Part shown: positions 51,665 to 61,627 of the stretch, in pieces
Position numbering within the stretch: the stretch's first letter is position 1
Layout: each line of letters begins with the position of its first letter
Origin: Streptococcus oralis
Lineage (GTDB): Bacteria; Bacillota; Bacilli; Lactobacillales; Streptococcaceae
Direction of reading: 5' to 3'
Assembly (NCBI RefSeq): GCF_019334565.1
Contig: NZ_CP079724.1
Coordinates: 1,075,001 to 1,139,000 of the forward strand
DNA length: 64,000 bases
Position numbers and translations under genes: made by a program
The notes under the pieces: generated by a model
Told to the model about the DNA's origin: nothing
Seen by the model: only the letters and a program-made list of their open reading frames with translations
Database searches by the model: none

Positions 51665-52525
51665 TTACTTGATTTTTTTGGCTAACATAGTCGCAAAGCG
51701 TAGTTGAATGCGATTACCATTTTCATCACGACGGTGCAGATGTCCTGGATTTTCATTATATTTGACCAATTCCCAATCCTTGTAGTAGTCCGCCAGTTCC
51801 CCTTCTTTAAAGGTGAATGGGAAGTTGACTGAGCAAGGATAATCCTCTGTATCCATGGCACAGACGATAAGATTGTAACCACCGACCGTGGTGTGCTCCT
51901 GCATATTTTGGATAATAGCTGGAATGCGGTCCGCTTGTAGGAACATCAGAACAACTGTCGATACGATGAAATCATAGTCTTGGCTAATGCTGGCTGAATT
52001 GATATCATAAAGTCCGACAGGCATGTCTAGATCCTCTTGCTCTACGATGCTTTGCAAGATCTCAAGCGACAATTCATTTTGATCCACAGCTGTCACATCA
52101 AAACCATTCTGTGCAAGAAAGAGAGAGTTACGTCCTTGACCACAACCCAAATCCAAGGCTCTTCCAGGTTTCACTGTCTGCATAGCCTCTAGGACCTCTG
52201 AATGGACTGGATTGGTCTGGTATTTCTTAGGGAAATAATCCTCAGGTTTACAATAAAATTCCAAGTACCATTCTACATCATCAGTGGCAGCTTCCACTCG
52301 GTGCCAAGCTTGTGGTTGTGCCATAGGGTTGTCTGCTCCTGCTTCAAAGAGGTGCTCAGCTAGAACCTCACCATCTTCAGTCAACTCAATAAACTTGAGA
52401 GCCCCTTTCAAGACAGTAATTTTTCCCCAAGTGCCGACTTTAGTATTGTGCTTTTGCTGAACTGCTTCAGGCATGGTCTGTTTATTCCACAAGGGCATCC
52501 GTTTATAGGCAATTAGTTTTTCCAT
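51665..52525 (-). CDS. tehB: TehB-like SAM-dependent methyltransferase
   Basis: A 286-residue protein in two parts. The N-terminal DUF1971-like cupin region (about residues 1-95) has [20 protein letters not shown] and [19 protein letters not shown]. The class I methyltransferase domain has the SAM motif [20 protein letters not shown] (about residues 123-142) and [12 protein letters not shown]. This long TehB form is linked to tellurite resistance by methylation; the natural substrate may be different. It lies 14 bases after smpB at the end of the operon. The symbol is by homology only. Confidence 0.85.
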   Translation of the reverse strand: MEKLIAYKRMPLWNKQTMPEAVQQKHNTKVGTWGKITVLKGALKFIELTEDGEVLAEHLFEAGADNPMAQPQAWHRVEAATDDVEWYLEFYCKPEDYFPKKYQTNPVHSEVLEAMQTVKPGRALDLGCGQGRNSLFLAQNGFDVTAVDQNELSLEILQSIVEQEDLDMPVGLYDINSASISQDYDFIVSTVVLMFLQADRIPAIIQNMQEHTTVGGYNLIVCAMDTEDYPCSVNFPFTFKEGELADYYKDWELVKYNENPGHLHRRDENGNRIQLRFATMLAKKIK

Positions 52526-52539
52526 TTTACTTCCTCTTC

Positions 52540-53007
52540 TTAACGCTGGTTGACAGCTTTCATCACACGCGCAATATCGCGATTCTGCTCACGACGTTTG
52601 ATTGACTCCCGTTTATCATAGTCATGTTTCCCTTTAGCAAGTCCTAAAAGGAGTTTAGCATAACCATCTTTGATATAGACTTTAAGAGGAACCAGCGTCA
52701 TTCCTGTTCCTTTAGTCTCTTGTTCTAATTTTTGGATTTGTTTCTTATGGAGCAGGAGTTTACGACGACGTTCAGGTTCCTGGTTCCAGATATTTCCCTC
52801 TTCGTAAGGGGCAATATGAACATTGCTCAGCCAGACTTCCCCATTTTTTACTTGGGCAAAGCCATCCTTGAGATTGATTCGAGCAGCTCGTACACTCTTG
52901 ATTTCAGTTCCAGTCAGGACCATCCCTGCCTCTAGCGTATCTACGATTGTATAGTCGTGGCGCGCCTTTTTATTTTGTGCGACGACCTTTCCCTCGCCCT
53001 TTGCCAT
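52540..53007 (-). CDS. smpB: SsrA-binding protein SmpB
   Basis: Binds tmRNA and guides it to stalled ribosomes in trans-translation. The 155-residue product begins [20 protein letters not shown]. It has the central OB-fold marks [19 protein letters not shown] and the basic tail [20 protein letters not shown]. The start lies 38 bases inside the 3' end of rnr in another frame, which matches the usual 155-residue length. RNase R, encoded just upstream, degrades the tagged-off mRNAs in the same pathway. Confidence 0.97.
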
Positions 53008-55324
53008 GCTTGGCTCCTTTCTTAGCTACTTCCTTGTAAAAAGGTTTCTTACCTTTTTTCTTCTTGTCTTTTTGTGAATGCTTGCGCTTATCATTTGAGC
53101 GTCCTGATTTTCTCTTGTCTTCCTTCTTATCTGAACGACGACTTGAGCCACGACCTCTATCTTTGCGCCCAGCTTGTTTCAAACCTTTTTCGATGACATC
53201 AAACTCACTTGGGATATAAGAGAAGTCAATTTCACCTGTCATCTTATCGGCTCTTTCAACTCGAATGCGAATCTGCTGACCTACACGGAAAGTTATGCCC
53301 GATTTCTCCCCACGGAGAGTCAAATCCCGTTCGTTGAAATGATAAAATTCAGGTAGATTGGTAATGTGAATCAAGCCTTCAACTGTATTTGGCAATTCGA
53401 CAAAAAGACCGAACTTGACAATGCTGGATACAACTGCATCGTACTCTTCTCCCACGTATTCTTCCATGTACTCAGCTTTTTTCATAGCTTCGACTTCACG
53501 CTCCGCCTCAATGGCACGACGTTCACGATTGGAAGACTGGGTTGCAATCTCTGGAATCACTTGTTCAAAATGCTCTGCTATTTCCTTAGAACGGCCGTAA
53601 TCCCGAATCATTCGATGGACTAGAAGGTCTGGATAACGGCGAATAGGACTGGTGAAGTGAGTATAATAGTTAGCAGCTAGTCCATAGTGACCGTGATTGT
53701 GCTCAGAATAGCGAGCCTGTTGCATAGAACGGAGAAGCATCATGGATAATACATCCGCATAGGGCTCTCCCTCAACCGCACGCATGATGTCTTGAAGCGC
53801 CTCCTGGCTAATCTCACTGGCAGTTCCATAAATTCGCAAGCCAAAGCTCGAAGCGTAATCAATAAACTTCTGAACTTTTTCTGCCTTAGGCTCCTCATGA
53901 ATCCGATAAATGAAAGGTAGGTCCAGTTTACTAAAGTGCTCGGCAGCCGTTTCATTGGCAATCAACATGAAGGACTCAATCATCCGCTCAGCAACACCAC
54001 GCTGACGAAGAACGATATCAACTGGCTTGCCTTTTTTATCTACTAAAATCTTAGCTTCGCTGGTATCAAAATTGAGAGCTCCACGTTTCTCACGCATGCT
54101 TTCTAGCCTTTCATGAAGCTTAGCCATGAGTTCGATACTAGGAACAATTTTCTTAAACTCTTGTCTCTTTTCCTCATCGCCAGCTAGGATGTCATTGACA
54201 GCGCTATAGGTCATACGGAAGCTAGTCTTGATAACTGTTTGGGTAATAGTGTAATTAACCACACGACCATGTTTATCAATTTCCATAATGGCAGACTGGG
54301 TCAAGCGATCGACTTGAGGATTGAGAGAGCAGATGCCATTTGACAAACGTTCTGGAAGCATTGGGACCACTCGGTCTGTTACATAGACAGAAGTCGCGCG
54401 GTTAAGGGCTTCCTTATCGAGTGCAGAACCCTCTGTCACATAGTAGGAAACATCCGCGATGTGAACACCGAGTTCGATATTGCCATTTTTCAAAGGCTTA
54501 ATGTGAACTGCGTCGTCCAAGTCCTTGGCATCCGCGCCGTCAATGGTAAAGGTGATTTCATCTCTCAGGTCCAGACGACCTTCCATATCCTTTTGAGACG
54601 GAGCTTCTGGTACACTTTCTGCCTCCTTGAGAACAGCTTCTGGAAATTCTGAAACAATATCCATGGATTCCAAGACTTCAAGAACGTCAATCCCGGCATC
54701 AGTCGAGTGTCCCACCACGTCCAGCACACTAGCGACAAAGAAATCATGTTTCTTACTTGGGTATTTGTCGATAAAGACCTTGAGAACTTCAGTACCTTCC
54801 AACTTGATAGCTGGTTTCTTCACATAGATTGGCTGGCTGATTTTCTGATTCTTTGAACGAATGTAGCCCGCATACTTGGGCTTTTCCTGATCCAGAACGA
54901 TTTGCCCGACAACGGTTGTCAGGCTGTGTTCTAAGATATCAATAATTTTGGCTTCTGCAGCAGTTCCCTTGTTACGGTCAGCGACTTTCTTAATCACAAC
55001 CTCAACGGTATCACCATCAATGGCATAGTTGACATCGTTTTTTCCTACAAAAAGGTCGTCCTCTTCGCCTTCTAGACTGACAAAGCCAAAGCCGTTTTTA
55101 TGGGCATGAAAAATCCCTTTGAGGGTAATTTCATGTTTCTTCTTTTGGTCCAGACATAAGCTACCATCATCTTCAAAACGAATCTGGTGCTTTCTTTCCA
55201 TCAGAGACAGGGTTTTAATCAACTCACGGAAATCCTTGGACCCATCCTTTCCGAGAGCCTGAGCCAGGTCATTTACCGTCACTCGCCCCTTCTCTTGCAA
55301 ATATTCTTTAATTTTATCTTTCAT
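52970..55324 (-). CDS. rnr: Ribonuclease R
   Basis: 3'-5' exoribonuclease able to degrade structured RNA. The 784-residue product has an N-terminal winged helix (residues 1-60, [20 protein letters not shown]), cold-shock domains (about 65-220), and the RNB catalytic domain with [20 protein letters not shown] (active-site aspartates). An S1 domain (about 620-705) precedes a long lysine/arginine-rich tail. Its start has only a weak GAAAG ribosome site, and the stretch just upstream is the nuclease-like insertion, whereas rnr follows secG in related genomes. Read-through across the insertion may therefore matter. Confidence 0.96.
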
Positions 55325-55359
55325 GTTTTCTTTCTAGTAATTCTATAGCAACTATGTTT

Positions 55360-56121
55360 TCAGTCCTTATTAGTATTTAAAATAATATTTACCTTATTTT
55401 TTATTAACTCCTCAGATATTTCTTCATCGTATTTTATATAAACTAGATAAACATTATTTTCTTTGCTCAATTCATACTTTTCTCTATCTCTAATTAATTG
55501 GCGCTCGAAATTTTTTTCCCCACCAAAAAATTCTACCGGTTGAAAATGCTGAATCCCCTGATATTCAATTGCAACATTTAATCCTGATATAAAAATGTCA
55601 TAGGATAATTGTGCTCCGGTAGTCTTACTGCGAAGAAAAAAAGGTCTCATTTGATATACTACCTTGTAATCTTTAAACATTATTTTTGTTAAACGATAAA
55701 CAAGTTCTTCTGAAATCCATTTATTATTAGGTTGTAACCAGCTACTTCTCTCTAATTTATCAAATTTACAACTATTCTCATTAAATTCATTCGCAAGCTC
55801 GTCTGCTCTTTTACAAACCAAACTTTTTTCTTTGTGGTATTCTTCTATGAAAAAGTATGTTAAATTTTCTTCTAATCTCTTAACACGCTTGACTCCTTTC
55901 CACAAATTGAATGCTTTTTCCAATGGGGTCATCCAACCATAATTACCTCCTCTCATAGTATCTCTATATAATTTACCTGTTTTCACCGTATTTTTACAAA
56001 GTGTATTAATATAGACTCGAGGAGAACTTACGGAGTATGCTACAGCTTTTGCATAAGTATTATTTGGTTTCTTAAATTCTATAAAAATAAAGTAATATCG
56101 AAATCCGTCCCATTTTTCGTA
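55360..56121 (-). pseudogene. C-terminal part of a split gene: Vsr/PD-(D/E)XK-like nuclease domain
   Basis: Open frame of 253 codons continuing in phase from the gene at 56122-56589 after one TGA. The first 45 codons (YEKWDGFRYYFIFIEFKKPN onwards) read as good protein but have no start. The first possible start (GTG at 55984-55986) lacks a ribosome site. Near the end YDIFISGLNVAIEYQGIQHF with FFGG, RD and K after it has the spacing of a nuclease core (D, then E-x-Q) in the Vsr/PD-(D/E)XK group; this is my inference, not a database match. Composition is more AT-rich than the neighbours. Likely a broken gene, although reinitiation cannot be excluded. Confidence 0.6.
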
Positions 56122-56589
56122 TCATTCTTTTAATCTTAATTGAGGTACTTCTTTATCAATATATTCAATTTTAGAAGGAATATCCATAGACCAATAATAT
56201 CTAGACCAGCCTTTAAACTTTACATACTCAATAGGTACAAATATCAACTCTTCTCCAATATAAGCAATTACTTTTCTCTTAAACTCCTCATTATTATATT
56301 TCCATCCTATTTCATTATTTGTTAATTCAACAATCCGAAAAGAATAATAGTGATTTCCATATATACCTGGCTCTATATACCTATTATTTGTTAAATCTTC
56401 CTTACATAAACCTTTATTATTTACATAATCTACCTTGTTTCTGTTAACTTCAAATAGTAAGATTAAGGAGTCATTAAGTATGTATATTTTTGAATAATGG
56501 TCAAAATCTAATACCTCAATAGAGTAGCCAGTTAAGTAACTCTCAAAATAATCTTTAACTAATTGAATAGACTCCCCAGATAGATGCAT
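56122..56589 (-). CDS. Unknown protein, N-terminal part of the split gene (155 aa)
   Basis: Begins MHLSGESIQLVKDYFESYLT with GAAGGAGC seven bases upstream; an in-frame ATG 18 bases earlier overlaps that site and is less likely. It is rich in Tyr, Asn, Glu and Lys, has no signal or membrane segment, and ends EVPQLRLKE at a TGA. The reading frame goes on unbroken for another 253 codons after that TGA, so this may be the first part of a protein of about 409 residues. I recognise no family. It sits between secG and the nuclease-like part, in sequence more AT-rich than the housekeeping genes around it. Confidence 0.6.
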   Translation of the reverse strand: MHLSGESIQLVKDYFESYLTGYSIEVLDFDHYSKIYILNDSLILLFEVNRNKVDYVNNKGLCKEDLTNNRYIEPGIYGNHYYSFRIVELTNNEIGWKYNNEEFKRKVIAYIGEELIFVPIEYVKFKGWSRYYWSMDIPSKIEYIDKEVPQLRLKE

Positions 56590-56614
56590 TTTAAAGCTCC
56601 TTCTCATTCAAAAT

Positions 56615-56641
56615 AAAAATAGGCTAAGACCTAGTCTCGCC
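56615..56641 (-). terminator. Hairpin with T-rich tail after secG
   Basis: Minus strand GGC-AGAC-TAG-GTCT-GCC with a small internal mismatch, followed by TATTTTTATTTT. It probably reduces read-through from secG into the insertion and rnr. Confidence 0.55.
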
Positions 56642-56647
56642 CATTTC

Positions 56648-56881
56648 TTATCTACTTGATAATACTGTCAATGCTAAGGCAATGGCTAGCCAGAAAAAGA
56701 CTAAAATACCTGTCAAACGTTGCATCACAGCTTCAAAACCACGCGCTTTACTACGTTCAAACAAATCACCTGAGCTGGCATCAAATACATTGCTGGATTG
56801 GTTCTTAGTTGGTTGCATGAAAATCGCAATCACAATCACAACAGATAATACTAATAAAATGGTTAATAATAGGTTATACAT
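56648..56881 (-). CDS. secG: Preprotein translocase subunit SecG
   Basis: Small accessory subunit of the SecYEG channel, 77 residues with two membrane helices (about residues 3-21 and 53-73) joined by a polar loop containing SSNVFDASSGDLFERSKARG, the usual SecG turn region. AAGGAG lies seven bases before the ATG. It follows rpmG in the long operon. A TGGTAAAAT box 30-40 bases upstream may give it its own promoter. Confidence 0.93.
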   Translation of the reverse strand: MYNLLLTILLVLSVVIVIAIFMQPTKNQSSNVFDASSGDLFERSKARGFEAVMQRLTGILVFFWLAIALALTVLSSR

Positions 56882-56920
56882 ATCAAACTCCTTAAAATCC
56901 CTATTATTTTACCATAAATT

Positions 56921-57070
56921 CTACTTAGATTCAAGATGTAAAGTTACTTTTCTTTCCTTTGGACAATATTTTAACACCTCAATCTTGTCTGGATGGGTTT
57001 TGGAGTTCTTACTGGTTAGATAATTCATGCTGCCACAAGAGGAGCACTTGAGATTGATTTTTACTCGCAC
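56921..57070 (-). CDS. rpmG: 50S ribosomal protein L33
   Basis: A 49-residue ribosomal protein starting with GTG ([20 protein letters not shown]) and ending KVTLHLESK. It has one CxxC pair plus a third cysteine in KYCPKERK, so the zinc-binding type is incomplete compared with the four-cysteine C+ form. AAGGAAATCTA precedes the GTG. The start codon overlaps the pmrA stop by one base (TAGTG), indicating coupled translation. Confidence 0.93.
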   Translation of the reverse strand: MRVKINLKCSSCGSMNYLTSKNSKTHPDKIEVLKYCPKERKVTLHLESK

Positions 57071-58269
57071 TAGATTTCCTTTACTTTTAATAATGATCTA
57101 AATTGCACTAAGTTACATAAACAACTGAAAGCTACACAGGCAGCTGTCGCATAAAAGACAACATGGTAGCCCAAATATCCTGCAACTGCGGATCCCGCCA
57201 TAGGTCCAATCACTCCACCGAGGTAAAAAAAGACTTGGTTGAAGGCGAAAATCCTTGAAATACCTGATTTCGGAGTCATTTTGCTAAGAAGGGCATTAAC
57301 TCCCGGTATGAGAGCGCCCGTTCCCAGACCAAAGAGAAAACGATACAAGCCAAGTTGAAGGGGGCTGGTTGCATGGGCACAAAGAAGGTAAATGATGACG
57401 GAATACATCTGTGCCACTATCAGAAGTCGATGATTCCCTAGCTTATCACCAAGCTTTCCCATCACTCCAGCACTCATCATGCTAGAAAATCCCATGCTGG
57501 ATACAATCAATCCTGATACAAAGAGGAGATTCTCAGTCTGCCCTAAGTCCCGCACATAGAGAGCCAGAATGGGGCCAATTGATTGAGCTGAAAATTGAAT
57601 GACAAAGCTCGTCAAAAATAGGTTTACTAAGAGCCTAGGATACTTGAAAGCAGAAAATACTTCTTTCGTTGGGATAGCCTTCTCCTTAGCCACTGGCTGA
57701 AAATCTTCCTTGATAAAGAAAATGGTTAGGATTGCAGCTAAAAATAAGAAAGCGCCTACCAATAAAAAAACATTACGAATGCCAAAAATTTCAGCAATAA
57801 AGCCTCCAACAAAGGGACCCGTCAGTGTTCCCGCAACTACACCTGTAGATAGAGTCCCCAGAGCCGCTCCAGACTTATCTTTAGGTACCTGACTAGCAAT
57901 CAAGGCTGTTGCATTGGGGACAAAACCAGTAAATACACCATTGAGCAAGCGCAAAAAGAGTAGCCAATAGATATTTGGCACGAAGGCCAAACCTCCCATA
58001 GTGATGGTCATGGCAAGCCCAGCTCGAATCATCATGGGCTTTCGACCGTACTTGTCAGCAAGAATACCCCAGATAGGAGAAACTAGAGCTGCTGAAACAG
58101 CCGAAACTGAGATGGCTAATCCAGCATAAAAAGCAACTTGCTCTCCTTCAATTCCCAACTGCTCCACAAAGATAGGCATGAAAGGAACGACCAAGGAAAT
58201 GCTGGCGCCCGTTAGAAAACTACCGAACCAGGCGACACGAAGATTCTCTTTCCAACTAATCTCTTGCAC
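57070..58269 (-). CDS. pmrA: Multidrug efflux MFS transporter PmrA
   Basis: Twelve-helix major facilitator of 399 residues; the pneumococcal homologue exports fluoroquinolones and dyes. The MFS loop signature [17 protein letters not shown] lies between helices 2 and 3, and motif C is near [20 protein letters not shown]. The start is probably the GTG at 58267-58269 ([16 protein letters not shown]), which has GAAGGAGG eight bases upstream; six upstream codons in phase belong to that ribosome site. It overlaps coaE by 14 bases and rpmG by one. Confidence 0.92.
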   Translation of the reverse strand: MQEISWKENLRVAWFGSFLTGASISLVVPFMPIFVEQLGIEGEQVAFYAGLAISVSAVSAALVSPIWGILADKYGRKPMMIRAGLAMTITMGGLAFVPNIYWLLFLRLLNGVFTGFVPNATALIASQVPKDKSGAALGTLSTGVVAGTLTGPFVGGFIAEIFGIRNVFLLVGAFLFLAAILTIFFIKEDFQPVAKEKAIPTKEVFSAFKYPRLLVNLFLTSFVIQFSAQSIGPILALYVRDLGQTENLLFVSGLIVSSMGFSSMMSAGVMGKLGDKLGNHRLLIVAQMYSVIIYLLCAHATSPLQLGLYRFLFGLGTGALIPGVNALLSKMTPKSGISRIFAFNQVFFYLGGVIGPMAGSAVAGYLGYHVVFYATAACVAFSCLCNLVQFRSLLKVKEI

Positions 58270-58861
58270 AGCTATCGCCTCCTTCAAGTAACTTCACTAC
58301 TTGAGTCACAAGCTGATCACGACTGCCATTGTTGTCTAGAACATGACTGGCAAAATCTTTCTTTTTCTCTAAAGACCATTGGGCGGCCAAACGGGACTCT
58401 GCTACTTCCTTAGAAAGATGATCCCGTTTCATGAAACGTTCCACCTGAACATCTCGGTCCACATAGACCAGCCACGTCTCATCAAACCAGTTGGCATATC
58501 CCTGTTCAAAAAGCAGGGGAATATCCATGAAAAAAATTGCTTCTGTCCGGGCTAACTGGTCTCGCAATGCTGCCAGTTCCTCACGAATAATCTCTCCTTG
58601 GGTTCGCTTAGACCATTCCCGCTCTTCAGGATTTGAAAATATGAGACTAGCTAGGAGAGGACGATTGAGTTCTCCATTTTCTAAGATAATTTTCTGACCA
58701 AAATGCTGGACTAAGACCTGATAAAGACGTCCACCAGGTTTTTGTAGCTGATGGACGACTGCGTCAGCATCCACCACTTGAAAGCCTTTTTCTCTTAGAA
58801 AATTTGTCACAGTTGACTTACCAGAGGCAATTCCTCCTGTGATTCCGATAATTTTTCCCAT
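58256..58861 (-). CDS. coaE: Dephospho-CoA kinase
   Basis: Last step of coenzyme A synthesis, phosphorylating dephospho-CoA. The 201-residue product has P-loop GITGGIASGKST (residues 6-17), the DADAVVHQLQKPGG motif and FMDIPLLFEQGY. The start ATG at 58859-58861 has AAAGGAG upstream and overlaps the mutM stop (TGATG); the longer frame start lies inside mutM. The gene order mutM-coaE is common in low-GC Gram-positives. Confidence 0.96.
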   Translation of the reverse strand: MGKIIGITGGIASGKSTVTNFLREKGFQVVDADAVVHQLQKPGGRLYQVLVQHFGQKIILENGELNRPLLASLIFSNPEEREWSKRTQGEIIREELAALRDQLARTEAIFFMDIPLLFEQGYANWFDETWLVYVDRDVQVERFMKRDHLSKEVAESRLAAQWSLEKKKDFASHVLDNNGSRDQLVTQVVKLLEGGDSCARD

Positions 58862-59685
58862 CAGCCTCTCCTTTGACACTGAGGACAAAAATGAGTTCCT
58901 CGTCCACCGAGCTGGAATTTCTCAATGATGGTGCCACAGCGTGAACATGCTTGACCAGTCTTATCATAGACCTGATGAAAATCCTGCATGGTTCCATCTT
59001 CCCCAAAGGCATTGGTATAGGTTCGAATAGTTGAGCCCCCGTTTTCAACAGCCTGACCCAAAACAGCAATGGTCTGGTTATGAATAGCTGTCGCTTCTTC
59101 TGCTGTCAAAGTTTGGGAATGTCTTGCTGGATGGACCTGAGCTCGCCAGAGAACCTCATCCACATAGATATTGCCAAGACCAGCTACCAAGGTTTGTTCT
59201 AGAAGGTGGGATTTGATAGGCTTTTTAGATTTGGCTAGGGCAGCTTGAAAGACCTGCAAATCAAAGTCCTGCTCTCTTGGTTCAGGACCTAGTTTCTTAG
59301 AAATAAAGTAGGTATCCAAAAGGTCAGGCGCCATCAGTTCCATGGTACCAAACTTGCGTACATCTTCATAAACTAGCGTGCCTCCATCTTCAAACTGGAA
59401 GAAGACATGGGCGTGATTGCGTTCAGGAATCTGGTCTGGATAGTAAAAATACTTGCCCTCCATCCGCAAATGGGAAATCAGGACCTTGTCTGTCAGGTAG
59501 AAAAGCAGATACTTGCCACGGCGTCCCATGGACTCAATTACTTGGCCAGGCACTTCCTTTTGAAACTCGTCCAAATCTGTCTTGATCATCTTAGGATAAC
59601 GAACCTCTATACTCGAAATTTTCTTTCCCAAAATTAATTTCTCTAAGCCACGACGAACGGTTTCGACCTCAGGTAATTCAGGCAT
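58861..59685 (-). CDS. mutM: Formamidopyrimidine-DNA glycosylase
   Basis: Base-excision repair enzyme that removes 8-oxoguanine and opens the strand. The 274-residue product starts MPELPEVETVRRGLEKLILG, with catalytic proline P2 and E3, and has the helix-two-turn-helix region. A C-terminal zinc finger has CSRCGTIIEKFQLGGRGTHF followed by CPQC. The start at 59683-59685 is fixed by the required MPELPE and by GGAGG upstream. In a peroxide-producing streptococcus this repair is relevant; the gene lies between era and coaE. Confidence 0.97.
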   Translation of the reverse strand: MPELPEVETVRRGLEKLILGKKISSIEVRYPKMIKTDLDEFQKEVPGQVIESMGRRGKYLLFYLTDKVLISHLRMEGKYFYYPDQIPERNHAHVFFQFEDGGTLVYEDVRKFGTMELMAPDLLDTYFISKKLGPEPREQDFDLQVFQAALAKSKKPIKSHLLEQTLVAGLGNIYVDEVLWRAQVHPARHSQTLTAEEATAIHNQTIAVLGQAVENGGSTIRTYTNAFGEDGTMQDFHQVYDKTGQACSRCGTIIEKFQLGGRGTHFCPQCQRRG

Positions 59686-59697
59686 AAATCCTCCTTC

Positions 59698-59736
59698 TGT
59701 AAAAACAAGAAGCAGGCATGAGCCCACCTCTACTTA
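59698..59736 (-). terminator. Imperfect hairpin with T run between era and mutM
   Basis: Minus strand AAGTAGAGGTGGGC, loop TCAT, GCCTGCTTCTT with mismatches, then GTTTTT. It could act as a partial terminator inside the operon. Confidence 0.4.
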
Positions 59737-60633
59737 GTATTCTTTTTCATTATAGCCAAAGTCAGCCAAATCTAGCTTTTTATCACGCCAGTTTTTCTTG
59801 ACCTTGACCCAAGTTTCTAGGAAAACCTTGTCCCCTAGCATGAGTTCGATATCACGACGGGCCATGGTCCCTATTTTTTTGAGCATAGCGCCACCTTTTC
59901 CGATGATAATGCCTTTTTGGCTATCACGCTCCACCATGATGGTTGCACGGATATGAACCTTGTCTGTCTCTTCATCACGCTTCATGGAGTCAACTACCAC
60001 TGCAACTGAGTGAGGAATCTCTTCTCGAGTTAGGTGCAAGACTTTCTCACGAATCATCTCAGAAACCAAGAAACGCTCAGGATGATCTGTGATTTGATCA
60101 GCTGGGAAATACTGGAAACCTTCCTCTAGATTTTCACTCAAAATATCGATTAGTCGAGAAACGTTATTTCCCTGAAGGGCTGAGATTGGAACAATTTCCT
60201 TAAAGTCCATCTGGTTACGGAAGTCATCAATCTGAGACAAAAGCTGGTCTGGATGAACCTTGTCAATCTTATTCATCACCAGAATTACAGGAACCTTGGT
60301 AGCTTTCAGACGCTCGATAATCATGTCGTCGCCCTTACCACGTGGCTCATCAGCTGGCACCATGAATAGAACAGTATCCACTTCACGAAGAGTACTGTAG
60401 GCAGATTCCACCATGAAATCGCCAAGGGCTGTTTTAGGCTTGTGAATCCCTGGTGTGTCAATAAAGACGATTTGCTCCTTATCCGTGGTGTAAATCCCCA
60501 TGATTTTATTGCGCGTTGTTTGCGCTTTGTCACTCATAATGGCAATCTTTTGCCCCATGACGTGATTTAAAAAGGTTGACTTCCCAACATTGGGACGCCC
60601 TAAAATGGCTACAAAGCCTGATTTAAATGTCAT
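59734..60633 (-). CDS. era: GTPase Era
   Basis: Essential GTPase in 16S rRNA maturation and 30S assembly. The 299-residue product has P-loop GRPNVGKST (residues 12-20), [14 protein letters not shown] and a C-terminal KH RNA-binding domain with the [15 protein letters not shown] loop. It follows dgkA after 16 bases in the ybeY-dgkA-era order seen in many Firmicutes, which groups ribosome assembly with lipid carrier recycling. Confidence 0.98.
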   Translation of the reverse strand: MTFKSGFVAILGRPNVGKSTFLNHVMGQKIAIMSDKAQTTRNKIMGIYTTDKEQIVFIDTPGIHKPKTALGDFMVESAYSTLREVDTVLFMVPADEPRGKGDDMIIERLKATKVPVILVMNKIDKVHPDQLLSQIDDFRNQMDFKEIVPISALQGNNVSRLIDILSENLEEGFQYFPADQITDHPERFLVSEMIREKVLHLTREEIPHSVAVVVDSMKRDEETDKVHIRATIMVERDSQKGIIIGKGGAMLKKIGTMARRDIELMLGDKVFLETWVKVKKNWRDKKLDLADFGYNEKEY

Positions 60634-60649
60634 AATTTCCTCTTATAGT

Positions 60650-61045
60650 TTAGAATAGTATATCCCAAATGCGTGGGATAAAGATAAGTGCACCTGTCAC
60701 TGCAGCAAAAAGAGAGACAACTAGCACGGCTCCTGCTGCCATGTCCTTGGCTTTCTTTGCCAACATAGAAAAGTGATAGTGACTGGCTAGATCCACCACA
60801 TTTTCAATAGCAGAGTTAATAATCTCAAAGGCTACTACCAAGAAAATGCTCATTAGGAGAAAGAGCCATTCAATTCGTGACACCTGAAAAACAAAACCTG
60901 CAAGGATGACTACTAGAGCCGTCACTGCATGTTTTCGCATATTGCGTTCTTCCTTGAAAGCAGTCAGAATTCCTGTAAGGGCAAATTCTAAACTGGATAC
61001 CAGGTCACGATTTTTCCATTTTCGTTTATTGTCTTGTGAGTCCAT
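60650..61045 (-). CDS. dgkA: Diacylglycerol/undecaprenol kinase
   Basis: Small membrane kinase of 131 residues; Gram-positive members phosphorylate undecaprenol to recycle the cell-wall lipid carrier. Three hydrophobic helices and the signature [20 protein letters not shown] (with the acidic metal/ATP-binding residues) are visible. It overlaps the end of ybeY by 20 bases. The family is required for acid tolerance in S. mutans. The ribosome site is poor, consistent with coupling to ybeY. Confidence 0.94.
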   Translation of the reverse strand: MDSQDNKRKWKNRDLVSSLEFALTGILTAFKEERNMRKHAVTALVVILAGFVFQVSRIEWLFLLMSIFLVVAFEIINSAIENVVDLASHYHFSMLAKKAKDMAAGAVLVVSLFAAVTGALIFIPRIWDILF

Positions 61046-61523
61046 AGGCTGTTAATATTTCTTCTTGTAAACCGAACATCTCCGCTTCTTCTTCCGGAGT
61101 GTAGTGATCATAGCCGTTGATATGTAAAAAGCCGTGTACTGCCAAGAAGCCCATTTCACGCTCAAAGCTGTGACCGTATTCCTCAGCCTGCTCATGAGCC
61201 TTATCGATAGAGATGAACAATTCCCCAATATAGGCATCAAACTCAGACATCATCTCTGCTAATTCAGGATTTTCAAGCAAATCCTCTTCGTCAAAGGCAA
61301 TTTCCAACTCTGGCTTATATTCAAGGCTGATAACATCTGTCGGACGGTCCGTGTCACGATACTCCAGATTGAGTTCATGGCTACGCTCGTTGGTCACAAA
61401 AGTGACTGCCATCTCCTTGTCTTCTTTTCCTATTTTTTTGGCTGCAAATTCCAAAATTTCTTGGGTTTGTTGCAAGATTTCTTGTGAAACTTGACCAGTT
61501 TCATCTACCATTTCAATATACAT
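61026..61523 (-). CDS. ybeY: rRNA maturation endoribonuclease YbeY
   Basis: Metal-dependent RNase acting in 16S rRNA 3' end processing. The 165-residue product has the zinc motif [16 protein letters not shown] (H-x3-H-x5-H) near residues 125-140, and the conserved TDVISLEYK. It is the first gene of the long minus-strand operon down to tehB, with an extended -10 promoter 30 bases upstream. The start at 61521-61523 ([10 protein letters not shown]) is the family's usual one; the ribosome site GAGAAG is close. Confidence 0.96.
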   Translation of the reverse strand: MYIEMVDETGQVSQEILQQTQEILEFAAKKIGKEDKEMAVTFVTNERSHELNLEYRDTDRPTDVISLEYKPELEIAFDEEDLLENPELAEMMSEFDAYIGELFISIDKAHEQAEEYGHSFEREMGFLAVHGFLHINGYDHYTPEEEAEMFGLQEEILTAYGLTRQ

Positions 61524-61552
61524 GTACTTCTCGATTCTCTTTACTTGGCTTT

Positions 61553-61561
61553 ATTATACCA
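61553..61561 (-). promoter_or_regulatory. ybeY operon promoter (extended -10)
   Basis: TGGTATAAT on the minus strand, divergent from the pavA promoter 30 bases away. Confidence 0.65.
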
Positions 61562-61588
61562 TATTTCCATGATTTTATTCTACCTTTT

Positions 61589-61597
61589 TGATATAAT
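61589..61597 (+). promoter_or_regulatory. pavA promoter (extended -10)
   Basis: TGATATAAT on the plus strand, 30 bases before the pavA ATG. Confidence 0.65.
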
Positions 61598-61627
61598 ACT
61601 ATGGAATACAATCACAAGGAGAGAACG

